A DNA stretch of 64,000 nt from Rhyacichthys aspro. Its lineage: Eukaryota > Chordata > Actinopteri > Gobiiformes > Rhyacichthyidae. Positions 33,491 to 47,439 of the stretch are shown piece after piece (position 1 is the first letter of the stretch; every line of letters starts with the position of its first letter). The notes beneath the pieces are model-generated. The model was not told the origin of the DNA and did not search any database. It saw only the letters and a program-made list of their open reading frames with translations. The position numbers and the translations under genes are program-made. The DNA lies in the NCBI GenBank assembly GCA_036850595.1, contig CM072148.1, positions 3,628,100 to 3,692,099 on the forward strand, read 5' to 3'.

Positions 33491-36400
33491 GTCTCAGCAA
33501 CAACTGATCCACACTGTTGTCTTTTACTATAAGCTTCACACAATCACATAAACATTAGAACAAGTCAAAGATTTGATGTGAAAATGACACGCACAGAGTT
33601 TTTTTTTTTTATTTGTGCTTTGGTTGAGTCACTCATTGCATCATTTAAAAGTCCCTTTGTTTGTCTCGTAACAACATGACCCCGGGGCATGGATCTTATT
33701 CCCTGTGGACGCATTGTTAGTCCTGAATGGAAATCCAAGATGGCCACCTCTGTTTCTGAGTCAAAGGTAATGAGGTGAACACAACCGTAAACAACCCTCC
33801 TTTCCTGACATAACCTCAGTAAAGAAGAAGAAATGTGTACCAATCTATGGCCATGCAGCATTTTAATTATGAAATATTGAAGGCTTACAATGCAGTATTA
33901 AACATGAATCCAAACACTATGCTCTCTATCTGTATTTCACTTGTTACTTCTGTGTTTACATGTACATACATTTCTAGGGTCAGTTTTGTGTAGTATGTGT
34001 AAATGTAAACAAACCAAAACAGGCTAATAACTGTAGGTCTGTTTAATAGTTTTATATGAGCTTCTTATGATAGATTTAAAACCGAAAGTGACGTAGTAGA
34101 TCTTTGAGAATGAACATGAGCATGTTCCTGACGTGTGTTGGTTTGTTTTACTTTTCCACTGCTTGGATATGTTCAAATGCACATTGTGATCAGAGTATAC
34201 AGCCTAGAACCATCACTGCCAAAAGGAAAGCAGTGCTAATAACCTCTGAAGACTAAGTGTGCATCTGTACATCTAATAATAATAATAACACATCATCAAA
34301 ATAGGAGTTTTCTGACATTGTTGTTTTACTGGAAGGTGATGTCTGCTGTCTGGGACCCAGCTGAGATGTCATTACTTTCACAGAGGACGCTGTATTTACA
34401 TTTCTTCCACAGTGCAGCAGGAGGTAAAATGAGAGAAAAACACCTCCTCGGACAGACTCACAGGTTTTTAGTTTAGAGGAGATCACTGGGCTCAGAAAGC
34501 AACAGTTTTGGGAGAAACATCGGAGTGTTAAACATCTCCCGACATGTATGAACACATGTCTCCAGGAGAAAGTTCAGATGTGATCCACTGAATGTACGAA
34601 ACAGACTGTGTGCGAAGTCAAATCTAGAGGTATTTATGGCGTGAGATTCAGAACTGGGTTTCATTCAAGTACAGTCTTAACACATGTTGTCCTGTTTTCC
34701 TTGGAACGTGATACAAAAGGAATGCATGTTCTGCTGAAGTATTGTTAGCCCTGACCTGAAATCCAAGCTCTTCTCTTTTGAACCAACGCAACCCTAAACA
34801 AGTCAAGTACTGAGACATCTTCTCTCAGCTCCTCAGTGTGTAGCACTCCAGCAGTTTTACAGTTTGTTTTATTAGTATGGAAATGGTTTTTACGCTGCAG
34901 GGGATTCCTTTTATTGCAGTAAGTGGCCACCCAGTTCTGTTAATGCACCCGTGCCTTTTGTGCACAAGACTCAAAGAAAGCTGCGGCTTATTTTCAATGG
35001 AAAGTTGCTCATTGGCGCATACACTAATAAGAGTTTTTGAGAGACAGAAAGTCCATGTTGGTGGAAAGTGACACAATAGCCAACCATTCTGGAAGTTGTA
35101 AGTGCTCTGTCAGCACTTTTATAGACGTTTCATATTTGACTGTGGTCTGTGAGGGAAATACTCATAGGCCACTGTTGGCTCAATGGGGCTTTTGTACTGT
35201 GTGTGATCACTGGTGGAATCAGAGACACAGCTATTCACCAGGATAGATATGTTTGGACAGTAGCATGTTTTCCCAAAACTGACAAACCAAACACTGGCTG
35301 ATGACAGCTTTTCACATTTTGCACATTTTTAGTGGCCATCGTTGAGTAAGGCACTTTTCCACTGATTTGTGAATGCAGCACAGTTTGTTCTGGGTAAAAA
35401 AAAGTCTCTATTTATGTATTTGAACATGCATTTGAAAAGATACATTTCCAATAATTAAAATACAGATACAAGTAAGTCTTGTTGGTGCAGGAGACTCTAT
35501 GTAAAGCCTTGTTCTGCTGCAATAAACGATAGAAGAAGAAGAAGCTCGTGTCCGGTTCATTTACTGCTTTCTAAACTTTAAATTTAGTAGAATGTGTTTA
35601 TACAGCAAGGCAAGAACAAGAAAAAACTGTTGCTAACAATCACAAGCTTAGTTTAAAAAGTGCAACAATTAGCATTCTTTCTTCCTAAAATACGAGACGA
35701 TTGATGAGTTTTGATTCATTTTTGCGTCTATTGGCTGCAAGTTTAGCCCCACACTTTAGCAACTTTTTGGAACCAAAAGCTGAAATAAAAGACTTAACAC
35801 CAAAGTTGCTCTGATGAAATGATTTCTGGACAGAAGAGGTCTGTTTTATGTTCAGCCAAACTGTACAAATCGTCATATTTTATTTGATCCAGGCCACTTC
35901 CACATCTTTAAGTACATTTTTCTTTTTCATTATATTTCTGAAAGCTGGTAAAATGAAAAGGCAGCATTAGGCTGAATCAGAATGACAACAATTTCTATTT
36001 CCTTTTTTTTTTTAATAGCTTTGAACCTGACTGACGAACTGTTGAGCCCTTCTGCCTCACAGCGAGAAGGTCGAGGGTTCAATCCTGGAGCCGGACAGTG
36101 AGAAGTTCTCTTTGGGTGATTTGACTGTTCAGAACAATAAAAGTGAGTCAGTACATTTACCTGCATGGACAGAAATCTGAATTTTTGCACAAGTACAAGT
36201 TTAAAACAGCATAAAACACCAATTCCGATTCGAATTTCTCAAAATGAAAGTAACACACCTGAATAATGCAGTTCATTGTCGGACTATTGCTGCAGGTTTA
36301 CAGTTTATTCTGATTCTCACTCAATTTTAGACCAGCAAAGATACAGATAGTGTCCCCTATCTTGTGACTAAAGTTTTAAACAGTAGAAAATAAGAGCACA

Positions 36401-39400
36401 TTTAGGTTCTTATCACAATTAACTACAAATAATATGAACGATCTCACAAAACCACACAGAGCACCTTTAAAACAAATAAGAATGGAAAATCTGCAAACAT
36501 TCCAAATGAAACCCAACTTTGAATGTGCCTCCAGAAGTTTTACGAGGCACATTTTTATTTTGGAAGCATGCAGCTGTATCAGATCCCTCTAAAACAGCCA
36601 CAGGATGTAACACCTCAAGTTTAGATGGTTCCCTGACGTCACAGATTCCACTCTCATTCCGAGCACGCACCCCACACCGTGTCGCCTGCTGTGTTGCTAT
36701 GTTTATCACGTCCAAAATGTAAGCAAACACCTTATTTGTTTGGCTTTTTACAGCTCCGGCATGTTTATTATTAACCGCGCTCTACATCGCCAACGTCTAC
36801 TTCTAAACGTCGATCTGCGGTTTTCTCTCGAGCGCCGGAGAATCCACAGCGAAGCAAATGTCTCAATTGGGCTCCTTGAACATGTGGTTAACGGCTAAAG
36901 TTGACGGCGCGCTGTGAAGTGGCAGCCAAAAAATGCCAGAGAGAGGGGTTGTTCGGAGGCAGCGGTCCAGCGTGAGAATGTCTGCCTAATGTCCATTCAG
37001 CAGCGCCTCATTAAAGTCACATTTGCCCGAAGGCTGAGTAAACGAAGGAGACCTGTGGGTGTGGGAGAACGGGGGGCTCGGGGAAAGATTAGGCTTCTGT
37101 GTCAGAGACTGCTGTAGATACAATTACACACAAGTAAAAACTAGAGATATTACCATTAGCATTAGCATTAACCAGTATCTGTATGACCATGGTCCTCTGC
37201 CATCTTTTTAACGTGCATGTAAATGTCTTAGTCCGACTGGAAGGGCATTAATTCACATTTTATTGTTGCATGTGTATGATTTAGTGAAGCTAAGGTCAGA
37301 CTTAGTGCCAAAAGAAGAGTATTTGGAGCAGTCCTCTTACATTCAAGCCTCTCTGAACTGTCTGAACTTAAAGGTTTCAACTTAAAAGATAATCAACCAT
37401 AGTTTATCACACACTTAATAAGTAGAAGTAATTTATACTTGTTGCGTTTTCCATCGGGAGGTATTCCATGAAGCGAGCTAACTCTAATTTTGCTCCATGA
37501 AACAGGATCTCCTTGAGTCAGACAAAATCCATGAGTTCAGACTTGGTCTTGAACAGGTTTAAGATCAGACTTCACCCAGGTTTTTATTAATCAGAGCACT
37601 TTTATTACAAATTAAGTGGAAAAACACTCATTTTACACCTGTCCCTCCATCGTTTTATGAGATTAATGAATTTTACTAAACAAACAAAAGAATACATATT
37701 TATAATAAGATATTTAGCCAACTGAGTTTATGGCAAAGTTAAATACGTAATGATATAGTCCTTTATCATCATCGAGGGTCTGCTCAATCAATGCTCAACT
37801 TCAGGGTTCTGCCTTTAGCTTTATCACAGCTCCAAGTCTAACTGGTGTTAGTCTGGCTGACTTCATTGACCCACTTCAGCTCCAACTCCTAAGCCCTGCA
37901 TTTCTATTCCTTCATGAAATACAGTATCACTGGTTACATTACTACAGACCTTTTCCGAGGAGACCATTTATGTCATAAACCAACACCACTGCCAGCAGCA
38001 CAGTAGTTCAACAATCATTATATAAAGGTTTTCTTCTGTGACAAGATCATTTACAGTGTGTTCTGCTGCTGTTGTGGTTCTTTTCTGTCCATTTACCTTA
38101 GTTTCAAGCAACAGATGACAGTTCTTTGTGCTTTACAAACACAGTCCAGGTATGGTTGCTCCTGGTAAAGGAACCAAACCATTCAGAGAAGCTTTCAGGG
38201 CTCTTTGTTTTACACCCGGTGACGTCTCACTTTATCAGATCACTTCTCTTTACTCTAACGGTCAGAGAACAAGTGTTCCATCTCCTGTTCTTCTCTCATT
38301 TATCGCTCTGTGAGTTTTGCCTGAGACAATGTAAAGTAAAAGAGATCCCCCCTTCCTCTGATCTGCTGGTAAAGCTTTAATTGAATTCAGGTCAGGTGAT
38401 GCCCAGAGCCACATCCACAGCTTTGATCTCAGAGTGTTTGTGGTGCTGTCTGCTGGGGGTCAGCTCCTAATAGAAGAAGATAGAGTCAGTGATGGAGAGC
38501 TGTCTCTTCCTCATCAGAACAAGGCAACAAAACACTGACTAAAACATTCGACATCCTCCAGCCTTTTGTCTTCTGCTCGTTTTCTATCGACTCTTCACAT
38601 TTTCAAACTACCTTCAACAGCTTACCTTCTCTTTTTAGTGACGGAGGCTGGCATTTATTTAAAAAAAAAAGAAGAAACAAGCAGATAGAAGCTACGAGGA
38701 GCAGCTGTGAGTAGCCACTTCTGATCAATCATCTTGATCAGGAATATTTACATGTAAAGGTAAGATGTTTTTATGGAAAAGCCATGACAAATGTTGTGTA
38801 CAAGTATAAATGTACATTCTATTTAGACAAATTGACCACGTAAAGTGACGTATCGACTCAACTTCTTCACTTCTTACTGTGCTATTTCACATCGTTCTAG
38901 TTTCTCTTCCTCCTTCAGGTAAAGACTTTCACTTGTTCATTGCAAATCACATCAGACACTGGTCAACCTTTTCTTCTGGAAAGTCCATGCATTCAAAAGC
39001 ACAAACTAGACTGTCTTTTTGCTGTCTTCTTTGATTAGTGTGGTTCACTTTGTGAGTGTAGTCTTTTCAATGGACGACAGAGAAACAGAGAAAAAAAACA
39101 CAAAATAACAGTCAAAGTTTTCTAAAACAAAGCTTGTCTTGTGATAATTCATATTCCAAGATGCTAAATGCTTAAGTCTGCACTGTAAAACTCTGTGTGA
39201 ATTAAAGAATATTTGCTGTTTACATTGTTCAAGGAATTACTCTCTTATTTATTCTAATTAACTAATGGCAAAGTTTTGATAATTTGCGTCAAATATAGTT
39301 TATTTCTCCAACAAAAACACAACCTGCATGATGTCACCTTTCCCATCAGATCTGAACACAACACACTGAAAACACAATTCTTTTCAAGGATCACCAATAA

Positions 39401-40300
39401 AAGACACTAACCCACTGTGCTTTCAATGGAAATATGTCTTAAATGGGACACATCGAGGACAACTGACTGTAAAGTGGCTCATAATAGCAACATGACTCAG
39501 TTTTAGCTGCATTTTGGCATGTTTTATTTGGAAAAACAACACACATTTAACTGAGCAAACATTCCTGACAAATATCTCAAGGTTAACTCAGATTTGAGGC
39601 CTTCGTGTGAACTTTATAACGCGCCAGTGGTTGGTTCGTAGATGTAATATCTGTTCAGTCCTGGCAGGAAACAGCAAGAGTGCCTTTTATTCTTCATTCA
39701 CATCAACATCCATCTTACTGCGATCCCTCCATTATCACTTTAACACATGCTACAGGCCTTTATTCCTCTGCTTTCCCTTTCTGCCCCTGAGCTAACAAGC
39801 CAATCTCTAGCGAAGCTTCATTACAACACATGCTAATGCTGCAGCTTTGTGAACACACCGCTGGCTCAGTCTTATCTCCCAGTCATTCCCTTCATGTTGC
39901 CTTTGTGTTGAGGGGAGATGGTAAAAACAGACAGGGACGTGCTGAGTGAGTTACTACTTAGCTTCCCCCGTGACTAATGTCTAAAGCTGTAGGTGCCCCA
40001 GCAACCCGAAACTGGAAGAGATGGGGGAAAAAGATACAGATGATTTGTAGAAGGCCTAGAGCTACAAAGGTATCCGTTTCCTTCATAACCACATCTGTGT
40101 AGAATCAGAGTCCCCCGGCAGGGCTTTAACACATTAGAATAATTCTGTATCTTCACTGCTTTAGTAAAACTGGTCCAGAATCTTGTCATACTTAGCGACA
40201 TAGCAGCACGATACCCTGACTTAAGATTCAGGCAATAGACTTATACTGAGTCACTTTGTGCATGTTTTAAATGCTCCACAGTTTGTTTGTTTGTTTGTTT
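33490..40300. other. non-coding, upstream of fat1
   Basis: No gene is recognised. A CpG-denser patch at about 36760-37090 (several CG in GCGCTCTACATCGCC and CTCTCGAGCGCCGG) stands out from the AT-rich background and could be regulatory. A SINE fragment is at 36040-36120. Confidence 0.6.
36040..36120 (+). mobile_element. tRNA-derived SINE fragment (CCTCACAGC type)
   Basis: TCTGCCTCACAGCGAGAAGG then GAGGGTTCAATCCTGG matches the head of a very common fish SINE of the form CTGCCTCACAGCAAGAAGG...GGGTTCGAATCC. A degenerate body follows (GTGAGAAGTTCTCTTTGGG). Confidence 0.6.
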
Positions 40301-41060
40301 TTGTTGTAGTTGCACATTGGATTTGGTTATGGTTTAGTAATAGTTTCGTTTTGGTTGCATTTATAGGTTTAACATGGCGAAATGTACCATGTCCTGGGTT
40401 TAGATCTTCAGTTAAGCCATAAATTGGTTAAGTTTTAGTCCTGGTTTATCTGAATACAGCTGAAAACATAATTTTTTTTACTGTATGAACTAAGAAAAGG
40501 AAGAAAAACAAAGAGTAAGGGTCCAAGTACAAAGCCTTGAGGAACTCCATAATTAAATATTGTGCTTTTGGGGCATCACTCATTTACAGTAAAAGTAGTG
40601 TCAATCTGATCAATATGTATCAATATATATATCTGCTTCAGTCCAGAGTTAGCCCTGTTTTTAGTCCTGCATTCAGAGAAAAATCTGTGAAAGTTTAGTG
40701 TATGTTTAATCAGATTTGGTCATTGTTTAGTCCTTGTTAAGATCTAGTTTATTATTGCACTAATCCATTTTAGTTATTGCTTTTTTTTTTATAATTCTGG
40801 GTTTAGTTCTAAGTACAACATTCGCTTTCCATGAAAATACAAACTTCTGAGATTGAAAAGTGAGGTGTTTTCATTTCATCGTGGTTCCTGCTCCGTTGTT
40901 TCTGGTTTTGTGAATATATTATTTGTATAAAATGCTATAAATCCATAATAAGGCTTCAGGTTTGATCAGTTCTGCACCTATTTAAAGAATATAGCATTGG
41001 CTCAGTTCATATTTGTCACTGGTTTTGTCCTGGTTTTGTCCTGTTTCTCGTGTTTATTCT
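40300..41060 (+). repeat. degenerate GGTTTAGTCC-type tandem repeat
   Basis: Motifs such as TTTTAGTCCTGGTTTATC, CCTGGGTTTAGATC and TTTTAGTCCTGCATTCAG recur with poor spacing. It is interrupted by a LINE fossil at 40490-40560. It is the reverse-complement kind of the repeat at 16850-17240. Confidence 0.5.
40490..40560 (-). pseudogene. L2-like LINE reverse-transcriptase fossil
   Basis: Read on the minus strand 40548-40519 encodes GVPQGFVLGP, followed by LLFVFLPF. This is the GVPQGSVLGPLLF block of LINE reverse transcriptases (L2/Rex type). Only this block is recognisable, so it is a dead fragment. Confidence 0.65.
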
Positions 41061-41099
41061 TATACTTCTGGATTAAGTTTGGTCCTGAATTAGGCTCAT

Positions 41100-44000
41100 T
41101 CAAAGACAGTATCATTTGTATTCATTTTTATTTATTAGACGTTATTAAAACAGATAGAACTTCTTATATAATTTAATCTTATCTATGTGTTTGGGAGAAC
41201 GTTTTAAACTTCTAAATACTACAAGAGTGTGTCCCCTTCAATGTTTATCATAATTACAGCTCCAAACTGAGGCATAAACAAGACTTCAGAGCGAGGAGGC
41301 AGTCAGCATGTGGCCTTGCAAATGAGCATTATTTTGTCACCTAATGCACGTATCGCTTTAATATGGTATTTTTTAGAGCTAACGCAAAAAACTCATTGGA
41401 AATAATAAACAACTGACTCTTCCCCTGCAGCTGCGTACGCGCCTCTCCGAAAATAAAGCTCGGTGCCGCCTCAAGCAACGCAGGAGATTATGTTAGCAAA
41501 GCCCCCTCGGTCGTGGAAGCTCCTCTAATCACCTCAAAATGACACAAGAATACACCGCGCTATATCTGGAGCAACCTGTTCGCGGAGTTACCCACAGAGA
41601 ATTATTCATCGCTGTTGTTACTTAAGAGAGCGTGCGGACGAAAAATAAAAGGTGTGAAATTGATTACAGCCATTTCTTTCTGCGATGCAACGCTATCGTG
41701 CAAACTGCTCCGAGTCCCGAGGGAAATCACTAACCCTTCACTAAACTCCACGTTTGATCCCAGATGATGCTCTTTGCGATTCGCCGGCTTATATATCCAA
41801 ATAAAATGACCGTCCCTGGAGCCCACTGGCAGCGAACCACAAGCAGAATAAAAACACAATGACAAAAGATAACCACTCACCAAACCATTTTACATTTACT
41901 TCTGTAATTTACACCAATGGACGTTTCTGCGTGTTCTAGGGAAGAAAAGCATTAGGTGCAACTTTTAAAAGTAATGTCCTCCGAAAGATGTCTGACCTGA
42001 GCATTCACACAAACGCCTAAAGTCTGGAAGATGTCTGCAGAAGTTTATTGATAACAGTGAAAAAAACTGGAATGAATCAACCTTCTGAACCTTGGCCAGT
42101 TTGAACCGTTTTGTGATTTTTGCTTTGATTCACAGAGATATTAGATACATATGGAGTCTCTATGGTGATGGAGACATCAGATTGAAGGGTAAGTAATGGA
42201 GATGTAGAAAGGCATCCCACCAGGCACCATTTAAAAGGCTAATGGCTAAGCTACTTACAGAAAAAAAGGCTTTTTGTCTCTGTTTTTTGATAAAGTTATA
42301 CATTTATGACGCATGAACTCTTGAAATCACTGATCTCTTGCATGATGCTCCTGATCCTTAGATGCTCTGTGCTGTCTGCTTACAGCACCAGTCACACGAC
42401 ATACAGTAATAAGCATCCTCGCTGAAGATCCTCTGCAGAATCTCATTGTTCATACATTACTCCCCTCTGGAGCTTGTAGAAGGACCTCAGCAGGACGTCC
42501 TCAGAAAGAGAACTTTGAATATATTGGATTAACACATGTAGCAGCTGCAGATAAAGTCTAGGGAAAAATTCACTTTCGAAAGTTGTTTCTTTACTAAAAT
42601 GAATGTTGTTAGACTTCCTGAACATCATAAGCTTTGGACTGCACCATGTCCATGAAAGAATGCCCCCCGTACCGTAAACTGATACCATCATTATTACCAG
42701 AAGATACACGTGAAAAAAATCAAAAAATGTAAAATGAAGCCAGGAATGCTGTAAAAAGATTGATTCACTACTTTATAGTAATTACTGATATAATATTGGC
42801 AGTTTTTGAAACGATTGCCTCATTCCTAATGCACTTCCAGCCTACCACTGTGTTATCAGTGAGCCATTACTAAATGTGCTGATATGATCTTCTCCTCACA
42901 CAGTGGCACTATTATCACGATTGTGGCATTCCAAAAGCAAAACCATTTAATTAGTGTAATAATACATCCAGTCTGCTGCTGACTGAACGGTAACTGTGAT
43001 AAAACCCTGACTTGACCTGAGAGTGATGCATGTGACGGCACCGCGGCTCAGGCCTGAGGAAGAACAACTGCACGAGCCTCTGTTCAAGTTCAAGACACAG
43101 TGAGAACATGAACCATTCAGGGATTGCATTTTCCTTCAAACTATGTCAGCAGACTTTTATTCCATAGCATAAGTTTACATGGCCTCAGGAAAAATCAATT
43201 GGAAATGCTTTGAGGTGTCCAACTAAAACTAGACTGCAAGAGTTCGTAACATTTACGAAGTTGGATAACGCTGCAGGGAGTGGATGACTCTGGTGTATGT
43301 GCCTCAGTCTAACTCAGACTGATCTATAGGTACTGTCCATGCTCCACTGTTCACTAAACAAGGCTTTAGCACAAAAACAAGCTCAAAACAATACAAAAAC
43401 CTTGCTTGACCCTCACTGTCTGCAATGTAGTATGAAGACAATTGAACATATTACTTAAAATATGACACAACTTGATGGATAATTGTTAAAAGGATTGAGT
43501 TCTTCTGCCTTCTTTGGTGACATGTTGTATTAAATTAGCTTAACCACTAAAAACTGATGAAAACTGATGATACCTGCTCAGTTAATAAAGGAATATTCCT
43601 AGTTATCATGTGCTTTTCTACCACTCCTCACACAATCCATTAGTTGTTAGCTGTTTTGCCTGAAGTCAACTGTTAATAGGTCCAATCCTAACAAGCATAA
43701 AAAGGGATAAATGAGAACACTTATTGCAGGAGAGTATTTTGCCACAGGTAAGATCTCGAGGCTACCCGGCTAGCACGGGGCTGCTAATGACTTTGTTGAA
43801 TTGCCACGAGCGAAACCGGGTTTGTTTAAGATTTACAGCCTATGACGACTAAGAAAGCTATATCTGGCACAATTTGCACGGTCCCAGTCAAATAAACAGT
43901 AGATAAAGTCGTTAATCATGGGCTGCGTCGTGCTGTGTCTGGGTCCATCTCTGGGCTTTCACGTCTGCAGCATTTGGTCAAACTAAAATGGACTCAAGTC

Positions 44001-44667
44001 TTGTTTTCTTGTGAACGCAGTTAGTTTAAGCAGGTCTGATTGAACTCTGGTGCAGACTAACGACCAGTACGAGTCCAACTTAACTTAAAAGATGGGTCTC
44101 GGTCCGTTTTCATGTGGATTCCAGTGTGGTCTGTTCGTGGAGCAAACTTAAACTGGCCTCGATTTGTTTCAACTTTATAAATAACAGTGACATTGTGGAT
44201 TAAACGGGCTCCTGTCGTGAGCTGTACGGTTCAATATTTGACAGAAACATGACAAACTGTGCCTTACACAATATGTTAAAGTTTGGTGAAAGATTTTTAG
44301 ACTTTATACAGCACTTCTTTATGGAGCTCTGTCTTTATAAACAGTTGCAACACTTCGGAGCTGTTGTTTTATTTATTTTCTCTATTATTACCAGTATATA
44401 CAAGTCAACACGTTCAGCCCAGAGCAGCTATTGGGTAAGAAACAAATGCTAACTGACAAGCTAAGAATAAAGTTATTTTATTGACTCAAGATTGTGGTGG
44501 AGAGGCCTCTGTAAATATCTGTCAATGGCCTCAAATATCTCTAGCATCACCAATGGAACAGTCAGGATTTCTTCCGTCATTAATTGGATTTCTTGTCGTA
44601 TAAAGACATTTCTTCTGTTAAATGGAGGATAGGCAAATGGTAACTTGCTCACGTTGTGCATTCAACT
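41100..44667. other. non-coding, upstream of fat1
   Basis: No gene is recognised. A CpG-denser segment at about 41430-41720 (CTGCGTACGCGCCTC, CCGCGCTATATC, GCGTGCGGACG) looks more constrained than its surroundings. Confidence 0.5.
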
Positions 44668-45069
44668 GTATACTTTACTCAACTTACTTTTACTCCACTA
44701 CATTTTAGAGCAAATATCTGTACGTTCTACTTCACTACATTTTTACATCGTCTTTACAAGAACAAATAAATTTGAGTTTTTAAAATTGTTTTAAATGTGC
44801 AACACTAATCGATTCATAAATGTTTACCTAAACCTATAGCGCTGAGTTTTACAAAGCGCACATGAACGCGGCATTGACTGAGTAGCTTTTCCTCTCGGTA
44901 AACTTCAACAAACACATGTGAACCTCACCTTGAGTAGTCGCATAATGATTCAGTCAAATACTTTTACTTTTGCACTTTAAAGTACATTTAAAAGCAAGTA
45001 CTTTAACACATTTCTATCTCTTTATCTGTATTTTTACTAAAGTAGAGGAATCGAACACTTCCTCCAGTG
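44668..45069 (+). mobile_element. remnant of an ACTTTTACTCCACTACATTT-type fish repeat
   Basis: The left part (TTACTTTTACTCCACTACAT) and right part (GAACACTTCCTCCAGTG) match the two halves of a common fish nonautonomous DNA repeat, whose typical wording is TTTTACTCCACTACATTT ... ACTTCYTCCACCACTG. Family not assigned. Confidence 0.5.
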
Positions 45070-47439
45070 CGTCCAACCAGATCTGTTCAGAGCTCTCATA
45101 AACGTATCATGACGGCACCATATGTGCTCTGGCTCTAAGAATGAGAACAAAGCTCGATTGAAGTCGTATAAATTGTTATGATATAGGATCAAGTCATTTA
45201 ATCTCCTGCACGCACAGAAGCTCTTGTCTGTGCAGAGGCAAGCCGTATTTTGTCATCAGTAACCACTAAATCTACAAAAGAAGCGGAAGTGTCTCATGAG
45301 AGGCCAGCTCTTTGATGTGATGTAATACAGACTGTGGCTGAACGACCAATCGAACGCCACGCTGACTGATATTTCTCATGGACTATATTCCACCAGTCAT
45401 TTTTTCCCCCTCCGCTAAATCCTAATCCTGCAGAAATTGTGTCGGGATTATACACAAAAGGCGCATTTTGGACACAGATTTGCATGGATGGATTAGTAAA
45501 GCCTTGTAATGGAGGCGCGTGTTTGTAGAGAAACCGCCATCTTTGTGTGGCTTCATATTAAAACCAGGCTCCTTCATGTTCTCTCACGTTACTCACATCC
45601 TGCCCTGGGAGCCCAGATAAGTTCCCATTTGCAGCAAAAGTTCACAGTCTGTACGTATCAGCCAGAAACAGGCCCCCGAGTCAGAAATATTATTACGCGT
45701 TACAAGGACAGTTTCACACGGCATCGAGGCTCAATAAAACAGTGAGGACTGGACGGGCTTCGAACCCTTAGGCCACATTTACCTTCAACAAAGCAAGTCA
45801 GTGTTCACCCGGGGCAATTCACACCAAGGTCTGGGGTTGTTTTAATAGACATGCTTTAATATTACAATTTTAATGGAGCCAAAATGAAAAAGAGTTGATA
45901 TAAAAAAAATGACAATGAATCTAAAAGTTGATTGTTGGGTTGTTTATTCTGATGACGAACTAATTAGATTGGTTGACTTATTTGTTTTATGTACATAATT
46001 TATAGGCTATTCCATATTATTCCATATTGTGTTCTTACTGTATATTATTGTGTATATTTATTTTACTCCTTTTTTTTATTGTGTGTGTTTTGTGAGTGTT
46101 TGTCTGTAATAAATTAATTTCCCTGTGGATTAATAAAGTTAAGCTGGATAACTGGATTGGTTGGTTGATATGGTTGAATGTATTTGCTGAGTTCAATACT
46201 CAATGTAAAATGTTGCCCAATTGCCCAATACCACAACATTTTAAAGTACTGAGACATAGTGCATTGTCATTCTGATTTCAATGGGACAGAAACGCTAAAA
46301 AAACAACAACTTTACATTACATTTTTTCAATACTACCCATCTTTTTAACTAATATAATAAATATAAAAGGCCAATATGCTGATGTAGTTCCACGATAAAA
46401 TATTTCAGTGTGAAAAAACAGTGTCACAATTGTCATTATGTTACTTATTATTTTTTATTACAGGTTCTTACTGTTGATTTAACAGCTTTATACTGTTAAA
46501 AATCACACTATTAACCTGTTAACCACACAGTATCTTACTGTTTAAATACTGCTGCTATTTTTATTCTTTTATTGTCTTTATATAAATATTACAAACTACC
46601 TTAAGTTACACTTTTGACACTGACTTTTCTGTTAGACAAGAAACAACAGAAAACATGACTAGTTGCCTTGTATAAAAAGCTTTAGTTAGATGGTGAGTGT
46701 CTATTAAGCCCTGATGTTATTACCCATAATGCCGTCTGCAGGCACCAGTCTCCTGCTGCTGTAGCAGTGCCAAACAACAGATCATTCCAACTCTTAGTCA
46801 CACTGCTCTCTGTTTTGTACACAAGGCCGAGAAAGGGAAACTTTGGTCTTCGAGCCGTGTTACCAAAGTCCCGAGAGTGATTCCCCCAGATCTGAGGGAT
46901 TAGGAGGCAGTGCGAGGCCCGTGGGCATTCCTTAAGCTGTCCAAATCTGACGCATGATACGGTTCCTATTAGATAAGCAAATGTGTCTGCGGATACATAA
47001 TACATGAGTGCCACAGGACTTCGAGTGGCTTGTTTTGGCACAAAGACTGCGAGGGAAGAATGCGGCGGCGTCTTGTGGAGCCCGGATGAATACTGTGTAA
47101 TGGTTTTCTGTTATTTTCAATAAAGTGTTTTGTAAGCCTGGGTTTGTTCGAGGGTAAATGTGGGCTGGGTGGGAGTGAAAGGCAACGTCATCCTCAGGGT
47201 TTTAAAGCACTCACAATCCTCTGTATCACTGTCTTAAAGCACTCAGCTGTAAATGAACACACAGAGTCGGGGCGGCTTGTTTGGAGAGCCTTGTTGCCGT
47301 GTGAAACTGTGTAAGGCATAATCATATTTAAAGCTCTGGAGTCGGTCTGCACTTGGGCGACGTGAAATATGCAAAAGTTTGACCTGAAATAATCCAATAA
47401 AAATGAGAAGTTACAGCAGTTTGAATATTCTGAGTGTTT
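45070..47439. other. non-coding intergenic sequence
   Basis: No gene is recognised. 46085-46165 contains TTCCCTGTGGATTAATAAAG, similar to the tail found at the 3' end of many fish retroposons. 46440-46560 is rich in short ACTGT/ACAGT motifs. Confidence 0.5.

Noticed and set aside
45745..45785. tRNA gene on the minus strand (GGGTTCGAAGCC)
   Set aside because: Only a B-box-like word is present; no A box or foldable cloverleaf found around it.
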